A stretch of 64,000 nt of DNA from Acidobacteriota bacterium. Lineage in GTDB: Bacteria; Acidobacteriota; Terriglobia; Bryobacterales; Bryobacteraceae. Location: the NCBI GenBank assembly GCA_016213775.1, contig JACQZR010000077.1, forward strand, positions 1 to 64,000, read 5' to 3'. Below, piece by piece: positions 25,294 through 34,890 of this stretch. The first letter of the stretch is position 1, and the number at the start of each line of letters is the position of its first letter. The notes beneath the pieces were generated by a model that saw nothing but the letters and a program-made list of their open reading frames with translations, did no database searches and was not told the DNA's origin. The position numbers were made by a program, and so were the translations under genes.

Positions 25294-28200
25294 TTAGAAG
25301 TTCAACTGCAGCGAGAACTGGAAGGAGCGCGGCGGCTCCTGCGCAGTGATGCGGCCGAATGTGGAGTTGGCCGGGGTGTTGTCCGTTCCACGCAGCACGG
25401 GTTCGTTCAATGCATTGAACGCGTCCGCGCGGAAGCGCATCTTGAACCGCTCATTCAGCGGAAACGTCTTGTTAAGTGAGAAGTCCCAGCGGCGCTGCGA
25501 ATCCAGCCGCACGTTGGAGAAACGGAGCGGGAACGTGCGCAGGTTGCTGGCAAGTTGCTCGGTGCTGGCGCGGTTGAAGACGCTCGTGTTGAACCAGCGG
25601 TCGGTGTTGCGCTGATCGCTGGGCAGCACAAGCTGCGTCGAATCGCCGTTGATGATGATGTTGCCCCATCCAATGGGCGCTCCGCTCTGCCGCTGCCAGG
25701 CGCCGGAGAGCTGCCATCCACCGGCGATGAAATCGATCGCGCGGTGCATGTTCGCACCGAATTTGCGCCCTTTGCCGAACGGCAGTTCCCAAATGCCCGA
25801 ACCAGTGAAACGGTGTGCGCGGTCAATGCCGCCCAGCGTTTCACAAGGCATCGGATCCGATGCGTTCAGGAACTCCGTCGCTTCCATCGCCTTTGACCAC
25901 GTCCACGCCATCTGCAAGGTAAAGCCCTTGGTAAGGCGCTTTTCCAAGCGGTTCTGCATGGAGTGATACCAGGAGTAACCCGCCGGATCGAGGAACGTGA
26001 CGTTTCCGAACTGCGGATACGGCAGCAGGAGTCCGCTACGGGAGATGGTGCTGGAAGTGAATTGCGGCGTCAGCCCGAAGAACGGATTCGGCGACTGCGT
26101 TCCGAGGAACGTGATAGCAGCCTGGTCGCGCGCCGGACTCTTGCTGAGGTACTCCGCCGGGACGAAATTGAGGTTGCGGTTTACCGGCAAACGGGTTCCA
26201 CGGTTACCCACGTAGGCAACCTCCAGTACAAACGCCGCGGGCAACTGCCTCTGGATGTTGACAGACCAGCGTTGCGCATAGGACTGTTTGCGATCCTTGG
26301 CAAAGAAGCTGATGCCAAGGCCGAGGTTGGTGCTCATTCCACCATTGGGGCCGAGCGGGGCAAGCAGGCCGTTGGGAAGCGGATTCGACAACTTGGTCTT
26401 AAACGTCAAGCCGTTGTCAGAGGTGGCTTCAATCGGGGTAGACAAGCTGAAGCCGGCGAGATTGGAACTGCTCTTGAACGAACCGATAGAGCCGTAGAAG
26501 ACGCCGTAGCCCGCGCGTAAAACGGTGAGCGGCGTGGCCTGATAGGCGATGCCGATGCGGGGATTCCAGACCAGGTTCTGCCCGTTCCAGAACTCGCGGG
26601 GATTGCCATTCACGCCGGCGAAGGAGAGTCCACCGTTTACCTTGAAACTGGCCACCGGCACTTGAGCGATGGGGGACTTGGCGTAGTTGGAAATTGCCTG
26701 CGCCGCGATCGGGCTCGGCTGATCGGCCAGGAACTGGGTTGCCGAGCGGTCGAAGCGCTCTGTGACTGGCGACTCGTGCTCGGCACGCATCCCAAGGTTG
26801 ATGGTCAGCTTTCGGGTCAGTTTCCAGTCGTCCTGGATGTACAGTGCGTAGTACTTATCCTGTTGCGCAAAACTGCCGCTGCGCGTGGCGCTGCCGCCCG
26901 GGATGCCTAACAGCAGCGACACCAGCTCGCCGCCGACAGGAGGAGCCGTGGACAATTCGTTCGGGCCTTTGCCCCAGACGTTGCTGAATTGCAGAATCGG
27001 CGCGTTGTCCGCCGAGTGACGATCGCTGAACACACGGTACAAGCGGAACTCGGGACCAAAGCGGATGCTGTGATTGCCGCGCATCCAGGTGAAGTTGCCG
27101 GTGAAGGTGTGGCTGAGCGAAGAGGCCACACCCTCGCCCGATTCCGAAGGGCTCAGCGTTGTGAGAGATCCAACGCTGGTATTCGGGATCGCGGAAGTCT
27201 GCTTCGGGAAGAGGTTGACAAAGGCCGGTGCGAAACCGAGAGAGGCAAGATCAAAGCCCTGGCTCACGCGATGTTCCGGGAACTCCTGCTGCGACAGTCC
27301 ATAGCGGAAGTTCAACACAAAAGCCGCGCTGAACACGTGAACTTCGTCGAAAGCGAGACCACGGTTAATACGGTTGAGGATAATGCCATTCACGCTGTTG
27401 GAGAACGACCGGTTCTTATCCTCCTGCCAGTAGTCGCGATGGAAGCGGACGAACATGCGGTCCTTGTCGCTGAGGGTATGATCGACACGGCCGATGGTGG
27501 TCCAGTAATCCTCGATGGCTTTCCCCGCTACGAAGTAGTTGTTCCGTCCATCGGCCAGTCCCGCCTGGTTGGGGCGGGGATACAGGTCGAGGATCTTCTT
27601 TGCGATCGGATCGATGCGTGAGGCGGGAATGATGTTGTTGGCAAAGGGCTGGCGTGTGTAGCGGCCTGAAGCCTCCAAAGCGATGGTGGCGGGATCATAC
27701 ACCTGGTAGTTGGCGCCGAGGGCGCGAAGGTCGGACAGATCGCCATTGCGCCAGGCATCCTTCGGCACCGAGGACGTGGACGCGCCCACGTTGGGATCGC
27801 CGAACTTGTTCGCTTCCCAGGTAAAGTGCCAGAAGGTCTTGTTCTTGCCGTTGTAGAGTTTCGGGAGGACAACAGGTCCGCCACCGGAAAGGCCGTAGCG
27901 GTTGTCCTGATAGACGGACATTTTGCGTCCGGTTCCGGAGTAGCTGCGGTTCTGGAAGATGGTGGGCGTGTCGAGGTCCGAGTGGCGCAGCCACCACCAG
28001 GCCGACCCGTGAATATCGTTGGTGCCGCCCTTGGTGCTGACGTTCACCTGCGCGCCGGGGGTATGTCCCATGGACGCGTCGAAAACAGATGTTTGGACCT
28101 TAAATTCGGCAATAGCCGCCTGCGGAGGGGAAAACGCAACGCGCACGTTTACGCTATCGGAAAACGTGTTGGTGACACCGTCGATACTGAACTCGTTGTT

Positions 28201-28776
28201 AAACATGCCGCTGCCGTCGGTGGAGAACTGAGACGGAGCGTTATTGAACGCCGCTTTGCGCAGGCGCATGTCGGTGCCGTTGACGGTGCCGGGAGCAAGC
28301 AGCGCAAACTCCATCGCGTTGCCCGAGAATAGCGGCAACTCCAGAACGCGGCGCTGGTCCACCACTTGGCCGAGTGAAGCTTCGGCGGTGGAAAGAAGCG
28401 GGCTTTCGGCCCTGACCTCGATTTGCTCGGCGACATCGCCGAGGGTCATGGAAATGTTCAACTCCACGGTGTCGCCAACGCGCACCTGGATGTTGTCACG
28501 GATGAACTTCTTGAAGCCGGTGGCTTCAGCGCTCACCGTGTAGATGCCTGGGATCAAGTAGGGCAGTGCGAAATTGCCCTGATCATTGGACTGGATGGCC
28601 ACGATGACGCCAGTGGCGGTGTTCACCGCGCGAACGCCAACCGCGGGAACCGGCGCACCCGTAGGATCAACGACGCGGCCAACAACGGTACCGCGCGCAT
28701 CCTGCTGGGCCAGTGCCGGGAAACAAGCCGCGGCAAATAACATAGCCGCTAGCGATGTCGCAAGACGGAAGGACAT
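25294..28776 (-). CDS. TonB-dependent receptor-like outer-membrane protein (Oar/carboxypeptidase-regulatory type)
   Basis: An 1160-residue protein. A signal peptide (MSFRLATSLAAMLFAAACFPALAQ) leads to a CarboxypepD_reg domain at about 27-110 (TVVGRVVDPTGAPVPAVGVRAVN, GNFALPYLIPGIYTVSAEATGFKKF). A plug-like region follows (EFSIDGVTNTFSDSVNVRVAF, VNVSTKGGTNDIHGSAWWW). The rest is a beta barrel ending in Phe (SFQFSLQLNF), the outer-membrane assembly signal. Acidobacteria carry many of these; the substrate, likely a glycan or complex organic, is unknown. GGAG nine bases before the ATG supports the start. It stands alone between a kinase gene and a repeat region. Confidence 0.88.
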   Translation of the reverse strand: MSFRLATSLAAMLFAAACFPALAQQDARGTVVGRVVDPTGAPVPAVGVRAVNTATGVIVAIQSNDQGNFALPYLIPGIYTVSAEATGFKKFIRDNIQVRVGDTVELNISMTLGDVAEQIEVRAESPLLSTAEASLGQVVDQRRVLELPLFSGNAMEFALLAPGTVNGTDMRLRKAAFNNAPSQFSTDGSGMFNNEFSIDGVTNTFSDSVNVRVAFSPPQAAIAEFKVQTSVFDASMGHTPGAQVNVSTKGGTNDIHGSAWWWLRHSDLDTPTIFQNRSYSGTGRKMSVYQDNRYGLSGGGPVVLPKLYNGKNKTFWHFTWEANKFGDPNVGASTSSVPKDAWRNGDLSDLRALGANYQVYDPATIALEASGRYTRQPFANNIIPASRIDPIAKKILDLYPRPNQAGLADGRNNYFVAGKAIEDYWTTIGRVDHTLSDKDRMFVRFHRDYWQEDKNRSFSNSVNGIILNRINRGLAFDEVHVFSAAFVLNFRYGLSQQEFPEHRVSQGFDLASLGFAPAFVNLFPKQTSAIPNTSVGSLTTLSPSESGEGVASSLSHTFTGNFTWMRGNHSIRFGPEFRLYRVFSDRHSADNAPILQFSNVWGKGPNELSTAPPVGGELVSLLLGIPGGSATRSGSFAQQDKYYALYIQDDWKLTRKLTINLGMRAEHESPVTERFDRSATQFLADQPSPIAAQAISNYAKSPIAQVPVASFKVNGGLSFAGVNGNPREFWNGQNLVWNPRIGIAYQATPLTVLRAGYGVFYGSIGSFKSSSNLAGFSLSTPIEATSDNGLTFKTKLSNPLPNGLLAPLGPNGGMSTNLGLGISFFAKDRKQSYAQRWSVNIQRQLPAAFVLEVAYVGNRGTRLPVNRNLNFVPAEYLSKSPARDQAAITFLGTQSPNPFFGLTPQFTSSTISRSGLLLPYPQFGNVTFLDPAGYSWYHSMQNRLEKRLTKGFTLQMAWTWSKAMEATEFLNASDPMPCETLGGIDRAHRFTGSGIWELPFGKGRKFGANMHRAIDFIAGGWQLSGAWQRQSGAPIGWGNIIINGDSTQLVLPSDQRNTDRWFNTSVFNRASTEQLASNLRTFPLRFSNVRLDSQRRWDFSLNKTFPLNERFKMRFRADAFNALNEPVLRGTDNTPANSTFGRITAQEPPRSFQFSLQLNF

Positions 28777-28902
28777 AGAAATAGACTCCTGAACGAACTT
28801 GCAGTTCTACTACAACTATATTCCTATCGCGTGCGGAGGAGAAGCCTGGGATGCTTAACGATTTTGGGGACGGTCGCGGCTCGGAATCGCTCGCGTTGAT
28901 TT

Positions 28903-29349
28903 GACTGGAAAAGCGTTCCGAAGTGTTCCGTTTTGTTCAGGCGCCGGGTGGGCGGTCCGATTTGGCTTCGTTCCGGAACAGGGTGGGCTCGGGAAAAGGT
29001 GTCCGATTTTGTCCGATGGCCGGGACTGGAAAACCGTTCCGAAGTGTTCCGTTTTGTTCAGGCGCCTGGGTGGGCGGTCCGAATTGGCTTCGCTCCGGAA
29101 AGGGGTGGGCTCGGGAAAACGTGTCCGATTTTGTCCGATGACCGGGACTGGAAAACCGTTCCGAAGTGTTCCGTTTTGTTCAGGCGCCCGGTGGCGGTCC
29201 GAATTGGCTTCGTTCCGGAAAGGGGTGGGCTCGGGAAAAGGTGTCCGATTTTGTCCGATGGCCGGGACTGGAAAACCGTTCCGAAGTGTTCCGTTTTGTT
29301 CAGGCGCCCGGTGGGCGGTCCGATTTGGCTTCGTTCGGGAAGGGGGTGT
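28903..29349. repeat. Tandem repeat, about 121-bp unit, 3.7 copies
   Basis: Unit starts (gactggaaaa) are at 28903, 29024, 29146 and 29266, giving units of 121, 122 and 120 bases and a partial fourth that decays at about 29349. Each unit contains gaagtgttccgttttgttcaggcgcc and, about 70 bases later, a similar ggtgtccgattttgtccgatggcc, so the unit may itself be two diverged halves. Length changes of one base shift the frame, so an apparent 167-residue frame across it is not conserved in phase and the array is probably noncoding. The rest of the 28777-29599 gap shows no gene; 29353-29599 has only an AT-rich stretch. Confidence 0.9.
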
Positions 29350-29599
29350 GCCGGGGTTGGAGGTGCGGTGGGATTCCGGGCCTGATCAACACGGAAGCAC
29401 GTGAAGTATTCGAATTTCAAAGATCGGCGGGGCCGTTGCCCCTCTCAGGGGCGCGAGATAGAAACCGGCAAGACTCCGGCGCGCCGCCCTTAATCTATAT
29501 TTTAGCAGGCAGGAAAAAGTGGAAGCAGTGTAAAGTATTGAATATAATGGTGATACGGCTCGTGACCGCTTTTTGTTCGCCCTTGCCTCGAACATTGAA

Positions 29600-29839
29600 C
29601 TAACGAATCTTCGGAAGGATATCTTCAATCGTGGCATCAAGATGAGCCGCTACGTCCTTGATAAGCGCTGCGAGAGTTCCAGGCGGAATAGCGCGCGCGA
29701 GCGGAACGGTGAGATGCGCTTGCCGCGGAAGCGACACTGTCATCCGTACGTGGCTGCCAGTCTGCCGGGTCTGTTTGTAGCCGAGCCGTCTGAGCGCGGC
29801 GATGAGTTCAGCGCCGCTCAAGTCGCGAGGCAGTTTCAC
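29600..29839 (-). CDS. HicA-family mRNA interferase toxin
   Basis: A 79-residue YcfA/HicA protein: MKLPRDLSGAELIAALRRLGY, then QTGSHVRMTV with the catalytic His30 in the Gly-Ser-His strand, and HLTVPLARAIPPGTLAALIKD. All conserved double-stranded-RNA-binding-like elements are present. The gene begins inside the last codons of the upstream antitoxin-like gene (ATGA, 29836-29839). HicA toxins cleave mRNA. Gene order here is antitoxin first, toxin second, the reverse of many hicAB operons but common in this subgroup. Confidence 0.88.
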   Translation of the reverse strand: MKLPRDLSGAELIAALRRLGYKQTRQTGSHVRMTVSLPRQAHLTVPLARAIPPGTLAALIKDVAAHLDATIEDILPKIR

Positions 29840-30051
29840 GCTTGAATCACTTCTTCGCGAACGTAGTGGAGACGGATTAGCTTTGGAGCTTCGCCGTCAT
29901 CAAAGTGGCAGGCAACCGCGTCCTTAACCAGGGCCTGCAGCTCCAGTTCCGAGTCCGCCGCTGTGAAAATCGAGTGCCCTAGTGCCCTTGCGGAAAAGCC
30001 GCCGCCAGGCGCATCTTCAACTAGAAATATGATCTCGCTCACTAGCTCCAT
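29836..30051 (-). CDS. HicB-like antitoxin
   Basis: A 71-residue protein (MELVSEIIFLVEDAPGGGFSARALGHSIFTAADSEL...) with the partial RNase-H-like beta-sheet of short HicB proteins and no C-terminal DNA-binding domain. Homologues are often mislabelled as a 2-oxoisovalerate dehydrogenase subunit; length and context contradict that. It overlaps hicA by four bases and so is its likely antitoxin. Lack of an HTH/RHH part suggests it does not repress the operon itself. Confidence 0.8.
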   Translation of the reverse strand: MELVSEIIFLVEDAPGGGFSARALGHSIFTAADSELELQALVKDAVACHFDDGEAPKLIRLHYVREEVIQA

Positions 30052-30206
30052 GCTACACCGCTGATCGGAGGTAGCGCCAGAAGTAGTTCGGTAACCTACG
30101 GACTCCGGAAGTACGGACGGGGACTAGGAAAGCAACTCCCTGTCGTGTCGGAGGCCATTCCTCGAAACCGGTAGGCAGCCGAGAAGCCTTAAGCGAGAAT
30201 AAGACG

Positions 30207-31592
30207 ATGCTCACACAACGCACGATTTCCCCCATCGATGGATCGATCTATGCTGAACGTCCCTACGCCTCATCTGACGCGATTGAGTCTGTTATCGCTT
30301 TGTCGGTGATCGCGCAGAAGCGCTGGCGGAAGACTCCGCTCGCCGAGCGGGTGGCGATTCTAGAACGGTTTGTCGCGTGGATGGAATCGAACGCCGATGC
30401 CATCGGACTGGAACTGACATGGCAGATGGGGAGGCCCATCCGCTACACGCCGAACGAAATCCGGCGCGGCTTTGCGGAGCGGGCGCGTTACATGCTGCGG
30501 GCGGCCGCCGAGGGATTGTCCGATGTGACGGTGGAGGCCAAGGAAGGCTTCACGCGGTTCATCCGGCGCGAGCCTGTTGGACTCGTATTCACCATCGCGC
30601 CTTGGAACTATCCTTACCTCACGTCGGTGAACAGCATCGTCCCGGCACTGGCGGCGGGCAATGCGGTGGTGTTGAAGCATTCCGCGCAGACTCCGTTGTG
30701 CGCCGAGCGTTACGCTGAAGGATTGCTGGAGGCGGGGCTGCCGGACGGCGTGTTCACCTGTCTTCATCTGAGCCATGAGGATGTGGCCCGTGTGATACAG
30801 GACCGGCGAATCGGATTCATTGCGTTCACTGGTTCCGTTGCGGGTGGGAAGGCGGTGGAGCGAGCGGCGGCCGGGCGGTTTGTCGGCCTGGCGCTCGAAT
30901 TAGGTGGCAAGGACCCGGCGTACGTGCGCGCCGATGCCAACCTGCCCGACGCCATCGAGAACCTGGTGGACGGAGCGATGTTCAACTCGGGCCAGTCGTG
31001 CTGCGGTATCGAGCGGATTTATGTGCATCGAGATGTGTATCAGGATTTCGTCGACGGCGCCGTGGCGCTGACACGGCAGTACGTGTTGGGCGATCCGCGC
31101 GATGCCGTCACGACGTTAGGCCCGATGGTGCGCACCGCCGCCGCTGAGTTCGTGCGCGGGCAGATCGCGGAGGCTGTGGCACTGGGGGCCACGGCACATA
31201 TTGATGCGAAGACGTTCGCCGCGGACTGCGCGGGAACGCCGTATCTTGCGCCGCAGTTGCTCACGGAAGTGAACCACTCCATGCGTGTCATGACCGAGGA
31301 GACATTCGGGCCGGTGGCGGGCATCATGCCCGTGGCGTCGGATGAGGAAGCCATCGCGCTGATGAACGACAGCGCCTATGGGCTCACTGCGTGCATCTGG
31401 ACTGGGGACCAGGAGGCAGCCGAGCACATCGGCGCGGAAGTGGAGACGGGCACGTGGTTCATGAACCGCTGCGATTATCTGGACCCTGCGCTCGCGTGGA
31501 CGGGCGTCAAGGACTCCGGACGCGGCTGCGGGCTGTCGGTGTTGGGATACGGTCCGCTGACACGCGTGAAGTCCTATCATCTGAAGAGGTAG
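30207..31592 (+). CDS. NAD(P)-dependent aldehyde dehydrogenase
   Basis: A 461-residue ALDH unrelated in context to the one at 2.8-4.2 kb. Landmarks: FTIAPWNYPYLTSVNSIVPALAAGNAVVLK, the FTGSVAGG turn, the general base in LALELGGKDP and the catalytic Cys in NSGQSCCGIERI, plus EETFGPVAGIMPV. It resembles succinate-semialdehyde or broad aliphatic aldehyde dehydrogenases, but no neighbour points to a substrate: HicAB lies upstream on the other strand and the M24 peptidase-accBC operon begins 60 bases downstream. It appears monocistronic. Confidence 0.85.
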   Translation: MLTQRTISPIDGSIYAERPYASSDAIESVIALSVIAQKRWRKTPLAERVAILERFVAWMESNADAIGLELTWQMGRPIRYTPNEIRRGFAERARYMLRAAAEGLSDVTVEAKEGFTRFIRREPVGLVFTIAPWNYPYLTSVNSIVPALAAGNAVVLKHSAQTPLCAERYAEGLLEAGLPDGVFTCLHLSHEDVARVIQDRRIGFIAFTGSVAGGKAVERAAAGRFVGLALELGGKDPAYVRADANLPDAIENLVDGAMFNSGQSCCGIERIYVHRDVYQDFVDGAVALTRQYVLGDPRDAVTTLGPMVRTAAAEFVRGQIAEAVALGATAHIDAKTFAADCAGTPYLAPQLLTEVNHSMRVMTEETFGPVAGIMPVASDEEAIALMNDSAYGLTACIWTGDQEAAEHIGAEVETGTWFMNRCDYLDPALAWTGVKDSGRGCGLSVLGYGPLTRVKSYHLKR

Positions 31593-31652
31593 GGAAGCCA
31601 GCGATACAGGCTGACTAAGCCTCCCGACCTTCCCGGGTGTTACACTATTAAG

Positions 31653-32738
31653 TTGTTGCCTGACAACGAATTCCAACAAAGAAGAGCCCGCCTCCTGGAG
31701 TGCTTCCCCACCCTCCAACTCGACTCTTTCCTCGTCACTCATCTGCCCAACGTCCACTACCTCACCGGCTTCACCGGCAGCAACGCTATGCTCCTCGCCG
31801 CGCCCGGCCGGGACATCCTCTTTACTGACCCCCGTTACACCATCCAAGCCGCCCAGGAGACCACCTGCCACGTAGTCACGGTCCGCGGCCCAATGCTCCC
31901 CAAGGTCGTCGCCGCCATCGCCCGCCACAAGCTCCAGATGCTCGGGCTGGAAGCCGCCTACCTCCCCCACCTCACCCACCAGTTCCTTCGCGAAAAGCTC
32001 CCTCTTCGCCACGAGTTCAAACTCATCGCGGGCCAGATCGAACAGCATCGCATGGTGAAAAGCGCCTCCGAACTCGCTCGTATCGAACGCGCCGTCGCCA
32101 CCAACTCGAAAGCCCTCGACGCTGTCCTCAAGCGGATCCGCCCCGGCTTGCGCGAAATGGACCTCGCCGCAGAAATCGACTACCGCAGCCGCCGCGAAGG
32201 CGCTTCCGGCCCATCGTTTGAAACCATTGTTGCCTCCGGCGTCCGCGCCGCCCTCCCCCATGCCCGTCCCACCGCCAATCCCATCGAGCCGAATCAGCTA
32301 CTATTAATAGACATGGGCGCAACCCGCGAGGGCTACACCAGCGATATGACCCGCACTCTGGGCATTGGCAAACCCTCCACATTTTGGAAGCAAACCTACC
32401 GCGCCGTTCTCGAATCGCAGTTGGCGGCAATCGAGGCCATCCGGCCCGGCGTCAAAGCTTCCGAACCCGATCGGGCCGCCCGCCAGGTCCTCGAACAGCA
32501 CGGTCTGGAAAAGACGTTTACCCACTCCACCGGACACGGGCTCGGCCTGGAAATTCATGAAGCGCCGCGACTGGGGCGCAAGGAAAAAACGAAGCTCTTG
32601 GAAGGAATGGTCGTGACCGTCGAACCTGGCGTCTACCTCGAAGGCAAGGGTGGCATCCGCATCGAAGATACCGTCCTCGTCACTCGTACCGGATGCCGGA
32701 TTCTCACGCCCACTCCCAAGGAATGGATGGTCCTCTAA
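31653..32738 (+). CDS. Peptidase M24 (Xaa-Pro aminopeptidase-like)
   Basis: A 361-residue creatinase/aminopeptidase P-type protein with a probable TTG start. The N-terminal domain (HLPNVHYLTGFTGSNAMLL) is followed by the pita-bread catalytic domain. Metal ligands are in place: two Asp in LLLIDMGATREGYTSDMTRT, His in STGHGLGLEIHEAP, Glu in TVEPGVYLEG and Glu in GGIRIEDTVLV. It removes N-terminal residues preceding proline. It precedes accB by 29 bases; pepP/efp-accB-accC linkage is found in many bacteria, here without efp. Third-position C is strongly favoured, unlike neighbours. Confidence 0.88.
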   Translation: MLPDNEFQQRRARLLECFPTLQLDSFLVTHLPNVHYLTGFTGSNAMLLAAPGRDILFTDPRYTIQAAQETTCHVVTVRGPMLPKVVAAIARHKLQMLGLEAAYLPHLTHQFLREKLPLRHEFKLIAGQIEQHRMVKSASELARIERAVATNSKALDAVLKRIRPGLREMDLAAEIDYRSRREGASGPSFETIVASGVRAALPHARPTANPIEPNQLLLIDMGATREGYTSDMTRTLGIGKPSTFWKQTYRAVLESQLAAIEAIRPGVKASEPDRAARQVLEQHGLEKTFTHSTGHGLGLEIHEAPRLGRKEKTKLLEGMVVTVEPGVYLEGKGGIRIEDTVLVTRTGCRILTPTPKEWMVL

Positions 32739-32767
32739 CCGGAGGCCAATCGCTAATCTACCCCCTC

Positions 32768-33244
32768 ATGACAACTGAAGAAATCAAAGAGATCATACAA
32801 ATTCTGATGGATAGCGGCCTCGCCGAACTCGAGGTCGAGCGCAAACGCGGCCGTGTTTGGGCCAAGCGCGGACCCACAATGCAGGAAATGCAGGCCTCGC
32901 AGCCGGCGCCAATGATGGCCCAACCCACATACTTCGCCCAGCCACCCGTGGTCCATGCTCCGGCGCCCACCGTAACAGCCACTCCGCCCAAGCAGGAAGA
33001 GAAACTTCCCGTGATCACAGCACCGATCGTCGGCACTTTCTACGAAGCCCCTTCTCCTGGCGCAGCCTCATTCGTGAAACCGGGTGACACCGTGCAGGCC
33101 GGTCAAGTCCTCTGCATCATCGAGTCGATGAAGCTCATGAACGAAATTGAAGCCGAGCAGTCTGGCGTCATCGTCGCAAAGCTCGTGCCCAACGGCAAAC
33201 CGGTCGAATACGGCGAAGCCCTCTTCACGTATCGCCCGTTGTAG
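32768..33244 (+). CDS. accB: Biotin carboxyl carrier protein of acetyl-CoA carboxylase
   Basis: A 158-residue AccB. The start is ATG 32768 (MTTEEIKEIIQILMDSGLAELEVE), the family N-terminus; the frame extends into the preceding gene but that part is not AccB-like. A Pro/Ala-rich linker (about 45-78) separates it from the biotinyl domain (ITAPIVGTFYEAPSPGAASFV...), where biotin attaches to Lys122 in ESMKLMNEIE. It carries carboxybiotin between AccC and the transferase, the first step of fatty-acid synthesis. accC starts six bases after its stop. Confidence 0.95.
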   Translation: MTTEEIKEIIQILMDSGLAELEVERKRGRVWAKRGPTMQEMQASQPAPMMAQPTYFAQPPVVHAPAPTVTATPPKQEEKLPVITAPIVGTFYEAPSPGAASFVKPGDTVQAGQVLCIIESMKLMNEIEAEQSGVIVAKLVPNGKPVEYGEALFTYRPL

Positions 33245-33250
33245 AAACCC

Positions 33251-34600
33251 ATGTTTCCAAAAATCCTGATCGCAAATCGCGGAGAGATCGCCTTGCGCGT
33301 CATCTGCGCATGCAAGGAACTGGGCATACGCACCGTCGCCGTTTACTCGGAAGCCGACCGCCACAGCCTTCACGTCCGTTTCGCCGACGAGGCCGTCTGC
33401 ATCGGCCCTGCCCGCAGCAATCGCAGCTACCTCGACATCCCATCGGTCATCAGCGCCGCCGAAATCACCAACGCCGCCGCCATCCACCCCGGCTACGGGT
33501 TCCTCAGCGAGAATGCCGATTTCGCCGAAGTCTGCCAGATGTCCGGCATCACCTTCATCGGCCCAAAGCCCGAAATCATCAAGCTGATGGGCCTCAAGCA
33601 GCAGGCCCGCGCTGCCATGAAAGCCGGCGGCGTTCCTACTCTCCCCGGCTCTGAAGGCATTCTCTCCTCCATTGAAGAAGCGCTCGAAGTCGCCGAAACC
33701 ATCGGCTATCCCGTCATGATCAAAGCCTCGGCCGGCGGTGGCGGACGTGGCATGCGTGTCGTTCGATCCGCTGAAGAACTACCCAACTTCTACGGCCAGG
33801 CGCACACGGAAGCTGCCAACGCCTTCAACTGTGGCGACCTCTACATGGAGAAACTGGTCGATAACCCGCGCCACATCGAGTTCCAGGTGCTCGCCGATCT
33901 CCACGGCAACGTCGAAATCCTCGGCGAGCGCGAGTGCTCCCTCCAACGCCGCCATCAGAAGGTGGTCGAAGAGGCCCCATCCCCCAGCGTCACTCCCGAA
34001 GTCCGCAAGCGCATCAGCGAGTCTCTCGCCTCCGCGATGAAAGCCACCGGCTACACCAACGCTGGCACCGTCGAGTTCCTGATGGACCAATCCGGCAACC
34101 TCTTCTTCATCGAGGTGAACGCGCGCGTCCAGGTGGAGCACCCCATCACGGAAGCGATCACCGGCATCGACATCGTAAAGAGCCAGATCCGCATCGCCAA
34201 CGGCGAAACGCTTCCGGACATTCTTGGCGGCCCCGTCACGTTGAACGGTCATGCCATCGAATGCCGCATCAACGCCGAACACCCCGAGTCCTTCGCGCCC
34301 AGCCCCGGCCGAATCACCGCGTTCAACGTCCCTGGCGGCATCGGGATCCGCGTCGACACCTTTGCCTACACCGACGGCGTCGTCCCGCCTTATTACGACT
34401 CCTTGATCGGCAAAGTCATCGCCCACGGCCGCGACCGTGCCGAGGCCACTGCCCGCATGCAGCGCGCCCTCGACATGTTCGTCGTGGAAGGCATCCATAC
34501 CAATATCCCGCTCCATCAACGCATCCTCGCCGATCCCGAATTCCACTCCGCCCGGTTTCACACCAACTGGCTCGCCAAGTTCACCTGCAAATCCAAGTAA
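33251..34600 (+). CDS. accC: Biotin carboxylase subunit of acetyl-CoA carboxylase
   Basis: A 449-residue AccC, ATP-grasp. Domains: N-terminal pre-ATP-grasp (KILIANRGEIALRVICACKELGI), ATP-grasp with the glycine-rich loop ASAGGGGRGM, and C-terminal carboxylase domain. Catalytic and metal residues are visible in FFIEVNARVQVEHPITE, and HQKVVEEAPSP marks the substrate loop. Length is standard. It carboxylates biotin on AccB using bicarbonate and ATP. The carboxyltransferase genes accA and accD are not in the window. Confidence 0.96.
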   Translation: MFPKILIANRGEIALRVICACKELGIRTVAVYSEADRHSLHVRFADEAVCIGPARSNRSYLDIPSVISAAEITNAAAIHPGYGFLSENADFAEVCQMSGITFIGPKPEIIKLMGLKQQARAAMKAGGVPTLPGSEGILSSIEEALEVAETIGYPVMIKASAGGGGRGMRVVRSAEELPNFYGQAHTEAANAFNCGDLYMEKLVDNPRHIEFQVLADLHGNVEILGERECSLQRRHQKVVEEAPSPSVTPEVRKRISESLASAMKATGYTNAGTVEFLMDQSGNLFFIEVNARVQVEHPITEAITGIDIVKSQIRIANGETLPDILGGPVTLNGHAIECRINAEHPESFAPSPGRITAFNVPGGIGIRVDTFAYTDGVVPPYYDSLIGKVIAHGRDRAEATARMQRALDMFVVEGIHTNIPLHQRILADPEFHSARFHTNWLAKFTCKSK

Positions 34601-34890
34601 TTGTTCACCTCCGAGTGAGAGAAACGCTTCACAACCACGAGGAAACCAACAAAACAATGGTATCGGGCACGCATCTATCTCCACGGCCACGCCATCTCCT
34701 GCATCGGCAATGGGCAGGCCGGGCACGTGCCAGTTCAATCCGGGTCGAGACTGAGTCTCGACGCGTCTTTCAAGCCAGGTTCTTTCCGTCGCGGACGCAC
34801 CCAAAGGGACCGTCGGTGCTCATCTGCGCGCAAGGGCGGACACTTAACTGAAACGGCTGGCAGCTTTGCAGACTGGCCGCTGCCGGCGGG
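34601..34890. other. Gene-free stretch with a perfect hairpin
   Basis: About 290 bases after accC hold no protein-like frame. A perfect eight-pair hairpin, gtcgagac TGA gtctcgac (34744-34762), lies 144 bases past the accC stop; it is followed by gcgtcttt, only weakly T-rich, so it is at best a leaky terminator. Confidence 0.5.

Noticed and set aside
28903-29349. CRISPR array
   Set aside because: Units are ~121 bases, contiguous, without unique spacers; no cas genes nearby.
28901-29404. Apparent 167-residue protein across the tandem repeat
   Set aside because: Repeat units of 120, 121 and 122 bases put successive copies in different frames, so no repeated peptide is maintained.
30053-30235. 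60-codon minus-strand frame upstream of hicB
   Set aside because: No motif or ribosome site, and it overlaps the start of the plus-strand aldehyde dehydrogenase.
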